Assembly: GCF_030580855.1 (NCBI RefSeq)
Contig: NZ_JAUQOP010000022.1
Coordinates: 1-64,000 of the forward strand
DNA length: 64,000 bases
Source of the DNA: Pseudomonas citrullilanati
Lineage (GTDB): Bacteria > Pseudomonadota > Gammaproteobacteria > Pseudomonadales > Pseudomonadaceae
Direction of reading: 5' to 3'
How positions within the stretch are numbered: the stretch's first letter is position 1; the number at the start of each line of letters is the position of its first letter. Below, one piece after another: positions 43,966 to 52,947 of this stretch. Made by a program: the position numbers and the translations under genes. Below the pieces are notes generated by a model, which worked only from the letters and a program-made list of their open reading frames with translations, made no database searches and was not told the DNA's origin.

Positions 43966-46667
43966 TATTTATTCTTGGTCGCTGTCAGTTTTCTGATACC
44001 ACGGGCAATGGAGCGCAGTGGTGCGGTCATTCGGAATGAACTGGAACCCTCTAGTTGCAGAACCCTAGCATTACTCAGCGCCAGTTGCTGGCTGAGCCGG
44101 GAAATAAGCGCCTGCTGGGCAATGTCCTGGGGCGCCGGCGGTTCCGCCGGGCACTGAACAAGCGGAACATCATCGCGCTCGGCGGCGGCCTCGAGCAGAT
44201 TAGGCAGGTCCTGCAGGAATGCGCCGAGCACCGGCCGGGAGCCCGTGCGGCCCTGGCGAATGATGTCCGCCACCCGGTCCCAATGCTCGACCAGCCTGTC
44301 CGCCGCCGCGCGCGCTGCCGGCGATGGAGCCGTCTTGCCGATGCGCGAAAGGAACCAATGGGGGTCGATCGTCGCCACGTCGGGCAGCCCATGGAGCCCA
44401 TCGAACTCGGCCAGCGCCGTGTACTTGCCCGCGCTCAGGTCCGCGGAACAGAACACCGGCACGCCGAACGCCAGCGCACTGATCGCCAGGTGGTAGCTGT
44501 GCCCGATCACCGCTTGCGCCTGGCTGAGGATCTCGGCCATCAGCAACGGTTGCGGCCAGAACGACAAGGTGATGGCCCCCGGCAGGCGCGCGGCGATGAC
44601 CGAGGGGTCATCCCCCAGGACCGGGCCGATGGGGACCACCAGGAACCGGTACCCCTGGAACGCCAGGGGATGCGCCTCGAACAGCCGGACAAACGCCTCG
44701 ACCATGTGGATGGCGTGGATGACGATATACGGCCCGTCCAGCCCCGCCTGCTCGCGCAGTTGCCTGAAGGCCTGGGAAGGTTGCTGCTCATCGATCAGTC
44801 GCGGCAGGCCGAAGGCGGTGTCAGGCAGCACATCGATTTCGGCGTGCCCGGCCAAGGCAGCGAGGGCATCGCGTGACGGTGTGTCGCGCACGCGCACGTA
44901 GGGGCTCTGCTCCAGGGCCATGGTCAACAATGGCCTGGCCCAGCCCGGAATACTGTTGCAGTGCATCCCCGGGGCATTCCACACCAGCGGGATCCCATGC
45001 TGCAACGCCACCAGCGCCGGCGTCAGCCAGTACCCCGTGGGGTGATGGATGCCCGGGGTCGGCGGGCCATACCCAGGGGCTACGAGCTTGTCGAAACGGA
45101 TCAGGAACCCGCCGCCGATCAAGACGCCATCCAGGTCCTCGGCGATGCGCGGCAGCTCGGTCAGCGACGTCACTGCATAGGGCCACTCGGGCGGCGTTTT
45201 CCCGTGGTAGGAAAACCGATGCAGGTGGACGTTGCCCAGGCGCCGGGCCAGCTCGGCCTCGGCAATGATGGGAAACAGCAGGTCGCCGTAATTCTCGACG
45301 TCAAAGGTGCCCGATATCGCCACCTGCCAGTCGGGCTTGCTCGTGTGCTCGGCCAACGTCCCGTGCTCCTTGGTTTCATCATCGGCTGGGTGCCCGGCCG
45401 GCTGTTCATCCGGCTGGGCATCCACGCTGTGCAGGCCCAGGTCCACCATGCCGAGGAAATGCCGGGCGCCTGGCAAGACGTCGAACGCCAGCGGCGCGAC
45501 CTGTTTCTCGATCAATTGCGAGGTGTCTTCGGTCACCCCGTGCAACAGCTTCAGGGTCACATGGTAGCGACCCGCGGCGAGATTGGCCGGGAAGCGCACG
45601 TTGATCGCCGCCCGCCGCCAGCCGTTTTCGACAGGGCCCAGTGGCAAGGCCAGGTTCGCCCCGCCAATCACCAGCAACCGCGCTTCTTGAACAGTGAAAC
45701 TGATGTTGGGCTGGCGGATCGATTCGTGCAGCAGCGCTTCCACGCGGATCTCGACAGCGTTTCCATACAGGTAGCTGGAGGACATCTGCCGGGTGTCGGT
45801 GAAACAGGCCGACGTGATGCGCCCTTCTTCGGTGCCGAAGGCGATGCCGTCCGCGCCGCCCATGAAGGGCTTGCGGGTCACCGACACGGTGGCGCCACTG
45901 GCCCAGCGGCGCTGCTCGTCGCGCATGTCGAGCAGGTACATTTCGGCCATTTCGTCAGGCGCGCCACTGGCGACCACTTGGCCTTCGCGCAGGTAGATGA
46001 CCCGGTGGCAGAAGCGCTTGACCATGCTCATGTCGTGGGAGACGAACAAGAGCGTGGTGCCGTTGGCGGTCAGTTCCTCCAACCGGCTCAGGCACTTGAA
46101 CTGGAAGGATGCATCACCGACGGCGAGGGCCTCGTCGACGATCAGGATATCGGGGTCCACGCCGACCGAAACGGCGAAGGCCAGGCGCACCAGCATCCCG
46201 CTGGAATAGGTCTTGGTCGGCTGGTCGATGAAGTCGCCGATGTTGGCAAATGCCAGGATCTCCTCGAGACGGGCGTCGATTTGCGCGCGGCTCAAGCCCA
46301 GCACGGCGGCGTTCATGTAGACGTTGTCCCGCCCGGTGAACTCCGGATTGAAACCGGCCCCCAGCTCCAGCAATGCCGCGATCCGGCCATTGCCCTGGAC
46401 GCTGCCGCGGGTCGGCATCAGCGTCCCGCAGATCAGTTGCAGCAGGGTCGACTTGCCACTGCCGTTGCGGCCGATGATGCCGACGGTCTCGCCCCTGGCG
46501 ACGCTCAGGGAGACGTCATTGAGCGCCCAGAACTCGCGATAGAAACGCTTCTTGCCACGCATCACCATCTGCAACAGGCGGTCCTTGGGTGCGTCATAGA
46601 TCTGGTAGCACTTGCTCAGGTTTTCGGCGCTGATCGCCACTTCATTCAACATCGGCAAAAGACCCAT
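43965..46667 (-). CDS. Wzt-type ABC ATPase fused to polysaccharide pyruvyltransferase
   Basis: At 900 residues this is about twice the length of Wzt. Residues 1-250 are the nucleotide-binding domain (GRNGSGKST, TYSSGMLVRLAF, DILIVDEALAVGD); about 260-405 form the Wzt C-terminal sugar-binding beta domain; 410-445 are a charged linker; about 446-790 match polysaccharide pyruvyltransferase (ISGTFDVENYGDLLFP, IGHSYHLAISALAFGVPVF); the tail holds a coiled coil and SSFRMTAPLRSIARGI. No frameshift joins the parts; the frame is continuous. The permease partner Wzm is divergent at 47147. It would couple pyruvyl capping with export. ATG at 46652 is an alternative start. Confidence 0.88.
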   Translation of the reverse strand: MGLLPMLNEVAISAENLSKCYQIYDAPKDRLLQMVMRGKKRFYREFWALNDVSLSVARGETVGIIGRNGSGKSTLLQLICGTLMPTRGSVQGNGRIAALLELGAGFNPEFTGRDNVYMNAAVLGLSRAQIDARLEEILAFANIGDFIDQPTKTYSSGMLVRLAFAVSVGVDPDILIVDEALAVGDASFQFKCLSRLEELTANGTTLLFVSHDMSMVKRFCHRVIYLREGQVVASGAPDEMAEMYLLDMRDEQRRWASGATVSVTRKPFMGGADGIAFGTEEGRITSACFTDTRQMSSSYLYGNAVEIRVEALLHESIRQPNISFTVQEARLLVIGGANLALPLGPVENGWRRAAINVRFPANLAAGRYHVTLKLLHGVTEDTSQLIEKQVAPLAFDVLPGARHFLGMVDLGLHSVDAQPDEQPAGHPADDETKEHGTLAEHTSKPDWQVAISGTFDVENYGDLLFPIIAEAELARRLGNVHLHRFSYHGKTPPEWPYAVTSLTELPRIAEDLDGVLIGGGFLIRFDKLVAPGYGPPTPGIHHPTGYWLTPALVALQHGIPLVWNAPGMHCNSIPGWARPLLTMALEQSPYVRVRDTPSRDALAALAGHAEIDVLPDTAFGLPRLIDEQQPSQAFRQLREQAGLDGPYIVIHAIHMVEAFVRLFEAHPLAFQGYRFLVVPIGPVLGDDPSVIAARLPGAITLSFWPQPLLMAEILSQAQAVIGHSYHLAISALAFGVPVFCSADLSAGKYTALAEFDGLHGLPDVATIDPHWFLSRIGKTAPSPAARAAADRLVEHWDRVADIIRQGRTGSRPVLGAFLQDLPNLLEAAAERDDVPLVQCPAEPPAPQDIAQQALISRLSQQLALSNARVLQLEGSSSFRMTAPLRSIARGIRKLTATKNK

Positions 46668-47146
46668 CCGAGAATCACTGCCGTTTTCTACCGGCGAACA
46701 GGAACACGAGCTGTAACAGGAGGTTGCGGGCAGTTAAGCACAGACGCAACGAAAAAAAAGCCTGGCGTCGGTCGCGAAGGCAATTAATTCAGCCTCGCCG
46801 AAACGGCTCAGCCCGGGCAACGGCCAGGCAGGCCCGGCCCAAGGTTCTGGCGTCAATTAACCGCCCTTGGCCTGCCCCTTCCGATCGCGGTCCTTTTATC
46901 CAGAAACACGCCCGGGACCGGCGGTTCTTATTGTCGGCAGACCACGACGGACGTAAGGTGTAGCCCTCTTGCAGGCTGCGTGACGACGGCCTCCGGGCCA
47001 CGGACGACAACCGGAACACGCCGTCTGGAAAGAACGCCGGCAACCGCCCCGCCATTGGCGTGAATCGATCTATATTTGACTCACCCCTCCATGAGGATTT
47101 CTTCAAGGAGCTTGCGACCGACACCGCCTCAAGGACCCCGCGACTG
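46668..47146. other. Divergent promoter region of the glycan operons
   Basis: A 479-bp gap between the Wzt fusion and Wzm genes. I see no gene, and I found no JUMPstart/ops element, REP or strong palindrome. The open frame runs from 47060 into wzm, but AAGGA at 47131-47135 supports the start at 47147. Promoters for both operons must lie here. Confidence 0.4.
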
Positions 47147-47965
47147 ATGCAGCCGTTCAACGCTTCGCCCATTGCCATGATCAAGAGTGCGTTCACCCAT
47201 CGAAGCCTGATCCGGGCCTTGATCGGCAGGGAAGTCAGCGGCCGCTACAAGGGCTCGATGCTGGGCATGTTCTGGTCGTTCTTCACCCCCGCGCTCATGC
47301 TGGTGGTCTATACCTTTGTCTTCAGCGTCGTGTTCAAGGCCCGCTGGGCCGGTGGCAGCGAATCCAAGAGCGAGTTCGCCCTGGTCCTGTTCGCGGGGCT
47401 CCTGGTGTTCAACCTGTTTTCCGAATGTGTGAACCGGGCGCCGGGGCTGGTGCTGGCGAACACCAACTACGTGAAGAAAATCGTCTTTCCCCTGGAGATA
47501 CTTCCCCTGGTGTCGCTGGGGGCCGCGCTTTTCCACGCGGCGGTCAGCCTGCTGGCCTGGCTGATCTTCTACGTCCTGCTGTTGGGCATGCCTCCGGCGA
47601 CCCTTTTGCTGCTGCCCCTGATGCTGCTTCCCCTGGTATTGCTGACGCTGGGTATTTCCTGGTTTCTCGCCTCTATCAGCGTCTACCTGCGCGACGTTGG
47701 CCAGTTCACCGGCATCATCACCACGGCCATGCTGTTCCTCTCGCCGATTTTCTATCCCCGCTCGACACTCCCGCAGGACTACCAGGCGGCCTTGCAGGCG
47801 AACCCCCTGACCCTGCCGGTGGAAGTCGCCCGCGACATGCTGTTCTGGGGCAGGATGCCGCCGTGGAGCAGCCTGGCCATTTATTCCGCCGTGTCCGTGC
47901 TGATCGCCTGGTCTGGATTTGCCTGGTTCCAGAGGACACGCAAAGGCTTTGCCGATGTCATATGA
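47147..47965 (+). CDS. wzm: ABC-2 polysaccharide export permease Wzm
   Basis: The 272-residue protein has six membrane helices and the Wzm/TagG pattern: LIRALIGREVSGRYKGSMLG before helix 1, NTNYVKKIVFPLEILPLV after helix 3 and LSPIFYPRST in the second half. It forms the export channel for a lipid-linked polysaccharide with the Wzt ATPase. The partner ATPase is the fusion gene on the opposite strand, an unusual split of the pair. It heads the ten-gene plus-strand operon. Confidence 0.9.
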   Translation: MQPFNASPIAMIKSAFTHRSLIRALIGREVSGRYKGSMLGMFWSFFTPALMLVVYTFVFSVVFKARWAGGSESKSEFALVLFAGLLVFNLFSECVNRAPGLVLANTNYVKKIVFPLEILPLVSLGAALFHAAVSLLAWLIFYVLLLGMPPATLLLLPLMLLPLVLLTLGISWFLASISVYLRDVGQFTGIITTAMLFLSPIFYPRSTLPQDYQAALQANPLTLPVEVARDMLFWGRMPPWSSLAIYSAVSVLIAWSGFAWFQRTRKGFADVI

Positions 47966-48019
47966 AATTGCCCCACGCCAAGCCTGGGTCAACCGCACTA
48001 ACAAAGGATTCGAAACCGC

Positions 48020-50470
48020 ATGGAACAGCTCAACCGACTGGCTGATTGCATCGACCAACTGAGGCGCTCGACAGAATCCCGGTCCGTCGAAGCCGCCCAA
48101 CTGGTCAAGGAAATCGAGAACCGCGACCGGCTGGTCGATCAGTTGCGTCGGGAGCTGAAAGAGGCTGCTGCCCGCACAAGCGCCCAGGAGCGCGAGATGG
48201 CGCTGCTGCGTGAGCGGTTGCGGGCACACGAGCAGGACCTGGAAGCGGCCACGACATCGTTGCAGGCAAAGACCGGCGAAGCGACCGCCCTCGCCGATCA
48301 GGCCGCGGACCTGCAGAATCGCCTGGCCAGCCAGCACGCCGAGCTGCTCAAGCTGTCGGATTGGAGCCATGCCATCGAACGGGCCCCGCTGCGCTATTCG
48401 ATCCGCAAATTCCTGTATCGCTGGTCCCGCCGGGTCTTCGCCCTGCTGCCTCTCGATGCGCAGCGCAAAAGCAGGCTGGCGAGCCAGCTGCGACGCTGGC
48501 TCAAACCGCGCAAGCCGCTGTCAGGCGAATCGCCGGTAGCACCGGACCAGGCCGCCACGTCGCTCCCGGCCCTGCCGACGAACCTTCCATCGCCGCCTGT
48601 GGCGACGGACCCGACCCTGCTGATGTTCGGCGTCATCGATTGGCACTTCCGCATCCAGCGCCCGCAGAACCTGGCCAAGGAGCTCGCCAAGGCCGGCCAG
48701 ACGACCTTCTATATCTCGAACAACTTCATCGACGACCAGGCGCCCGGCTTCGAGGTCGAAGCGCTGGACGCCTCCCGGCGGCTGTTCCAGATCCGTCTCA
48801 AGGTCTTCGGCGCGCCGGCCATCTACCATGCCCCGCCTTCAGCCGCCGCGATCAGCCAGTTGTGCCAGGGCATCGCCCTGTTGCTGCGCTGGGCCAAGGT
48901 CGGCGCGGTGGACTGCATCGTCCAGCATGCCTATTGGTTTCCGCTGGCAAGGCGCATCCCGAACTCCACGCTGATCTACGACTGCATGGACCACCACGAG
49001 GGCTTTGGCAACGTGGCGCAGGAACTGCTCGACCTGGAGATCGCGCTGATGCGCCGCGCAGACCTGCTGGTCGCGACGTCCGATTGGATCGAACAGCACG
49101 CCAGGCGGGAAAACGCCAACGTCGCGGTGATTCGCAATGCCGGCGAATACGCGTTCTTCAGCCAGCGCCCCGAACACATTTACCAGGACGCCAAGGGCCG
49201 GAAGATCATCGGTTACTACGGCGCCATCGCCGAATGGTTCGACCTGGACCTGATCAAGCACGTCGCCAGATCCTTCCCACAGCACTTGATCCTGCTGATC
49301 GGCAACGACACGACCCAGGCCAGGAAACACCTCAAGGGTTGCGCGAACGTGGTCCTGGAAGGCGAAGTCAGCTACGCCTCGCTGCCTTACTACCTGCACG
49401 CCATGGATGTCTGCCTGCTTCCGTTCAAGGTCATCCCGCTGACCCTCGCCACCAACCCGGTCAAGGTCTACGAATACCTGAGCGCGGGCAAACCGGTGGT
49501 CTCGGTGAAACTGCCGGAGTTGAGTAAGTTCGGCGACCTGGTGCGGGCGGTCGAGAATCCGAAGGACTTCGTCGCGGCCATACGCGACGTCCTGCGCGCG
49601 CTCCCCGAAGCGCAATCGACGCTGCAGGCGCGACGAACGTTCGCCCAGGCACAGACCTGGCGCCATCGCGCCGCGAGCCTGCGCGAGGCCATCGACACAT
49701 TGCCCCAACCCAGGGTCAGCGTCGTGGTGCTCACCTACAACAACCTCGCGCTCACCCGGGCCTGCCTCGACAGCCTGGTGACCCACAGCCACTACCCGAA
49801 CCTGGAGATCATCGTCGTCGACAATCATTCCAGCGACGATACCCCCGCCTTCCTCACTGCCTGGGCCAAGGGGCACCGGGATCGGATCGTCATCCTCAAC
49901 CCCGACAACAAGGGTTTCGCGGCGGGCAACAACGTGGGGCTCGCCGCGGCCAGCGGCGACTACCTGGTGATCCTCAACAACGACACCATCGTCACCGCCG
50001 GTTGGGTCAAGGGCCTGATTCGCCACCTGCGGGACAACCCGAACATCGGGATCATCGGCCCGATCACCAACAACATCGGCAATGAAGCCAAGGTCAATAC
50101 CCGCTACAGCCTGATCGAGGACATGCACGTCGAATCGTCGCAACTGACCCATGCGCGCATGGGCGAGTGCTTCGAAATCAACACCCTGGCGTTTTTCTGC
50201 GTCATGTTCCCCCGCTCCACCTATGAGCAGATCGGCGGCCTGTGCGAAGAGTACGGCCTGGGGTTCTTCGAAGACGACGACTACTGTCGCCGTGTCCAGC
50301 AGCGCGGCCTGCATGCCGTTTGCGCCGAGGACGTGTTCGTTCACCACCACCTGTCCGCCTCGTTCAACCAGTTGGGCATGGAGAAGAAACGCGCGCTGTT
50401 CGAGAGGAACAAAGCCCTCTACGAAAGCAAATGGGGGCCTTGGGTCCCCCACGTGTACCGTGACGCCTAG
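48020..50470 (+). CDS. Double-domain glycosyltransferase with N-terminal coiled coil
   Basis: An 816-residue protein with a coiled coil over residues 1-115, the basic helix APLRYSIRKFLYRWSRR, a GT4-like domain at about 190-540 (FRIQRPQNLAKELAKAGQ, YDCMDHHEGFGNV, NPVKVYEYLSAGKPVVS) and a GT2 domain at about 565-790 (VSVVVLTYNNLAL, NKGFAAGNNVG, ILNNDTIV, FFEDDDYCRRV). It is a paralogue of the protein at 41154 with a longer coiled coil, which may act as a spacer or length ruler. AAGGA precedes the ATG. Confidence 0.87.
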   Translation: MEQLNRLADCIDQLRRSTESRSVEAAQLVKEIENRDRLVDQLRRELKEAAARTSAQEREMALLRERLRAHEQDLEAATTSLQAKTGEATALADQAADLQNRLASQHAELLKLSDWSHAIERAPLRYSIRKFLYRWSRRVFALLPLDAQRKSRLASQLRRWLKPRKPLSGESPVAPDQAATSLPALPTNLPSPPVATDPTLLMFGVIDWHFRIQRPQNLAKELAKAGQTTFYISNNFIDDQAPGFEVEALDASRRLFQIRLKVFGAPAIYHAPPSAAAISQLCQGIALLLRWAKVGAVDCIVQHAYWFPLARRIPNSTLIYDCMDHHEGFGNVAQELLDLEIALMRRADLLVATSDWIEQHARRENANVAVIRNAGEYAFFSQRPEHIYQDAKGRKIIGYYGAIAEWFDLDLIKHVARSFPQHLILLIGNDTTQARKHLKGCANVVLEGEVSYASLPYYLHAMDVCLLPFKVIPLTLATNPVKVYEYLSAGKPVVSVKLPELSKFGDLVRAVENPKDFVAAIRDVLRALPEAQSTLQARRTFAQAQTWRHRAASLREAIDTLPQPRVSVVVLTYNNLALTRACLDSLVTHSHYPNLEIIVVDNHSSDDTPAFLTAWAKGHRDRIVILNPDNKGFAAGNNVGLAAASGDYLVILNNDTIVTAGWVKGLIRHLRDNPNIGIIGPITNNIGNEAKVNTRYSLIEDMHVESSQLTHARMGECFEINTLAFFCVMFPRSTYEQIGGLCEEYGLGFFEDDDYCRRVQQRGLHAVCAEDVFVHHHLSASFNQLGMEKKRALFERNKALYESKWGPWVPHVYRDA

Positions 50471-50482
50471 GCCGGCCGCCCG

Positions 50483-52936
50483 GTGTTTTCCAAGCCACTG
50501 ACGTGTTTGAACAGCAGGGACGATATCTTGCACAGAGACAGCTTGAAGTACGCGACGGTGGTGTTCGTCCTGTTGGCCAGTGCGGTGGTCAGCCTGTACG
50601 GTTTCTCGACACTGCAATGGCCGTCGTTGAACAGCGCCACCCGGACCCTGCTGCTGGCGACGGTAGCGATCGCCGCCCTCACCGTCCTCACTCGCAAGCC
50701 TGCCCTTGTGCTCGGCCTGGGATCGATAGCGGGCCTGGCCATCGCCGCCGGCCAGGCCTGGCCGCTGATCGTCGTTACCGTATTGGCGCTGTCGGCCCGC
50801 ACCCTTGGCAAATGGCTGGTGGGACAACGAACCGGCACCGATTGGACGGTCCAGCTGCTGGTCGGCCTGGGCCTGTTCGGCACGCTGACGGGCCTGGCGG
50901 CCTACTTCCCGATCAACTACCCCTGGCTGTATGCGGCCCTGCTGTTGCTGCCGCTTGTGCTGGGCCATCGCGACGCCACGGCGACCGTTCGCGAAGTCCT
51001 GGCGCAGCTCCGTGCCGAGCGCGGGCCGCCGGCACCGTTGCAGGCGCTGCTTGATGTCCTGATCGTCGCCTTCGCCTGCCTGCATGGGGCGGTCGCCCTC
51101 ATGCCGGAAGTCGGCTATGACGCCCTGGCGATGCACCTGTTCGTCCCCGCCCATCTGGCCCAGCGGCACCAATGGGGTTTCGACGCCGGCACGTATGTAT
51201 GGGCGGTCATGCCGATGCTGGCCGACTGGATCTACAGCATCGTCTACATGCTGGCCGGCGAAACTGCCTCGCGCCTGACCAACTGCGCGTTCACGCTGCT
51301 GGTGGCGTGGCAGGTCCGAAACCTGGCGATCTGGGCCGGCGGCACGACCATAAGCGCCCGCTGGGCGAGCCTGTTCTTCCTGTCCACGCCCCTGGCCTTT
51401 GCCGAGAGCAGCAGCCTGTTCATCGAGTCGGCGTGGACCGCCTTCGTGCTGGCCGGGTCGTTGGCCATCCTCAACGCCTCACGCTTCACCCCGGACGTCG
51501 CGGAGCGTCATCGGCAGTTGATCCTGGCCGGGGTCGTGCTGGGGTTCGCCCTGGCGACCAAAGCGGTGACCCTGAGCATCCTGCCGGTGTTGTTGGTGCT
51601 CCTGCTGGTGCAATGCCAGGCCTGGCTGCGCCCCGGTGTCGCCAAGGCGTTGCTGTTGGGCAGCGCCGGCCTGCTATTGGCCGGCATCACCCCGTACCTT
51701 ACGGCCTGGTGCCTGACCGGCAATCCGGTGTTCCCGTTCTTCAACGCCGTTTTCCAATCACCATTCTGGCCGAGCGTCAACTTCCAAGCCCCGGCCATCT
51801 TCGACAAGGGGGTCGCGTGGGACACCCTTTACCGGATGGTCTTCAACGCCCCCCGGTTCATCGAAGGCAAGGACGGCGCCGCCGGTTTCCAATGGCTGCT
51901 GCTGCCCACCGCAGCCGTCGCCCTGGTCCTGGGTGCCCATCGCAAGGGCCTGTGCCTGCTCGCGCTCGGGGCCGGTGCAATGGCCCTGTCGTTCCACTCC
52001 ACGGCCTACCTGCGCTACATATTTCCTTCCTTCGCCTTGTTTGCAGTGGTCCTGGCCCTGCCCTTTTCCGGCCACAAGCACTTCCCGAGGACGCTCGGGG
52101 TCGTCGCTGGCGCGGCACTGGTGCTGGCCAACGTGCTGTTCATCCAGGCAGCCACCTACTATGGCCAGATCAACCCGGCCGCGCTGTTCAGCCCGGCCGG
52201 GCGGGATGCCTATCTGGCGCAGAACCTGCCGATTCGCAAACTGGTCGAGGTCGTCAACGCGTTGAACGTCGGGCACCGCCCGGTGGCAGTCTTTGCGCCG
52301 CCCTCCATGGCGGGCCTGAAAAGCGATGCCTTGTACGCGTCCTGGTACAACGTGAAATGGACCCGCGAAGTCGAGCAGGCAAGCACCTCGCCTGCGCTGC
52401 TGCAACTGTTGCGCCAGCGCCAGGTGGATTGGCTGATTATCGATCACGGTAGCACGCCGAAAGCGCAACTCGAACGCCTGCTGAGCGTGTCCGACGCCTA
52501 CGCCAGCATGGGCGGGCTGGACCTGCGCAAGGTCAACCAGGTCCCCCTCGAGCGTTTGCTCAACCCCGACTTGTCCAGCCTCGAGGGCTGGCACCTGACC
52601 GACCCCTCGTCCTATGACGCGTCGCAAAAGGTCCTCACGGTCACGGTCAAGACCCCGGCCACCCAGCGTGTCGAGGTGACCCCGGGACAGACCTTCACCA
52701 GCGGCGTGTCGGCCCGTTGCGCGGCACAGCCCACGTCCGGGAGAGTCCAGACCAACTGGATGGATGCCCAGGGCCAGTTCATTTCCGCCAGCATCGAGAC
52801 GTTCGATTGCACGCCGCAATGGGCGACCCATGAAATGACCGTGGTCGCGCCTGACGAGGCCGCTTTCGCGATCGTCTATGCGTCCGGGCATACCGACACG
52901 CCCCTGGCGTTCAAGTCCCTCTCATTCAGACAATAG
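50483..52936 (+). CDS. GT-C membrane glycosyltransferase with C-terminal beta domain
   Basis: The 817-residue protein has about twelve membrane helices in the first two thirds. The first periplasmic loop carries MPEVGYDALAMHLFVPAHLA, with the acidic residues expected of GT39/GT-C enzymes that use polyprenyl-phosphate sugars. Residues from about 690 on form a soluble jelly-roll-like domain (LEGWHLTDPSSYDASQKV...). With the DPM-like and GtrA genes it resembles the third part of a Gtr decoration system. The GTG at 50483 lacks a ribosome site; a TTG at 50528 with AGGGA upstream may be the true start. Confidence 0.78.
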   Translation: MFSKPLTCLNSRDDILHRDSLKYATVVFVLLASAVVSLYGFSTLQWPSLNSATRTLLLATVAIAALTVLTRKPALVLGLGSIAGLAIAAGQAWPLIVVTVLALSARTLGKWLVGQRTGTDWTVQLLVGLGLFGTLTGLAAYFPINYPWLYAALLLLPLVLGHRDATATVREVLAQLRAERGPPAPLQALLDVLIVAFACLHGAVALMPEVGYDALAMHLFVPAHLAQRHQWGFDAGTYVWAVMPMLADWIYSIVYMLAGETASRLTNCAFTLLVAWQVRNLAIWAGGTTISARWASLFFLSTPLAFAESSSLFIESAWTAFVLAGSLAILNASRFTPDVAERHRQLILAGVVLGFALATKAVTLSILPVLLVLLLVQCQAWLRPGVAKALLLGSAGLLLAGITPYLTAWCLTGNPVFPFFNAVFQSPFWPSVNFQAPAIFDKGVAWDTLYRMVFNAPRFIEGKDGAAGFQWLLLPTAAVALVLGAHRKGLCLLALGAGAMALSFHSTAYLRYIFPSFALFAVVLALPFSGHKHFPRTLGVVAGAALVLANVLFIQAATYYGQINPAALFSPAGRDAYLAQNLPIRKLVEVVNALNVGHRPVAVFAPPSMAGLKSDALYASWYNVKWTREVEQASTSPALLQLLRQRQVDWLIIDHGSTPKAQLERLLSVSDAYASMGGLDLRKVNQVPLERLLNPDLSSLEGWHLTDPSSYDASQKVLTVTVKTPATQRVEVTPGQTFTSGVSARCAAQPTSGRVQTNWMDAQGQFISASIETFDCTPQWATHEMTVVAPDEAAFAIVYASGHTDTPLAFKSLSFRQ

Positions 52937-52947
52937 CCAGCGAATCG

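Noticed and set aside
43965..46667. Sequencing error or frameshift joining wzt and a pyruvyltransferase
   Set aside because: The frame is continuous, the linker has normal composition, and there is no start codon with a ribosome site at the junction that would suggest two separate genes.
46668..47146. JUMPstart/ops element before the glycan operon
   Set aside because: I searched the gap for the GGCGGTAG core with its usual context and did not find it on either strand.
48839..51172. Long antisense frame across two glycan genes (777 residues)
   Set aside because: It is a shadow of the 48020 and 50483 genes, with an implausible His/Gln/Arg/Gly-rich composition and no motif.
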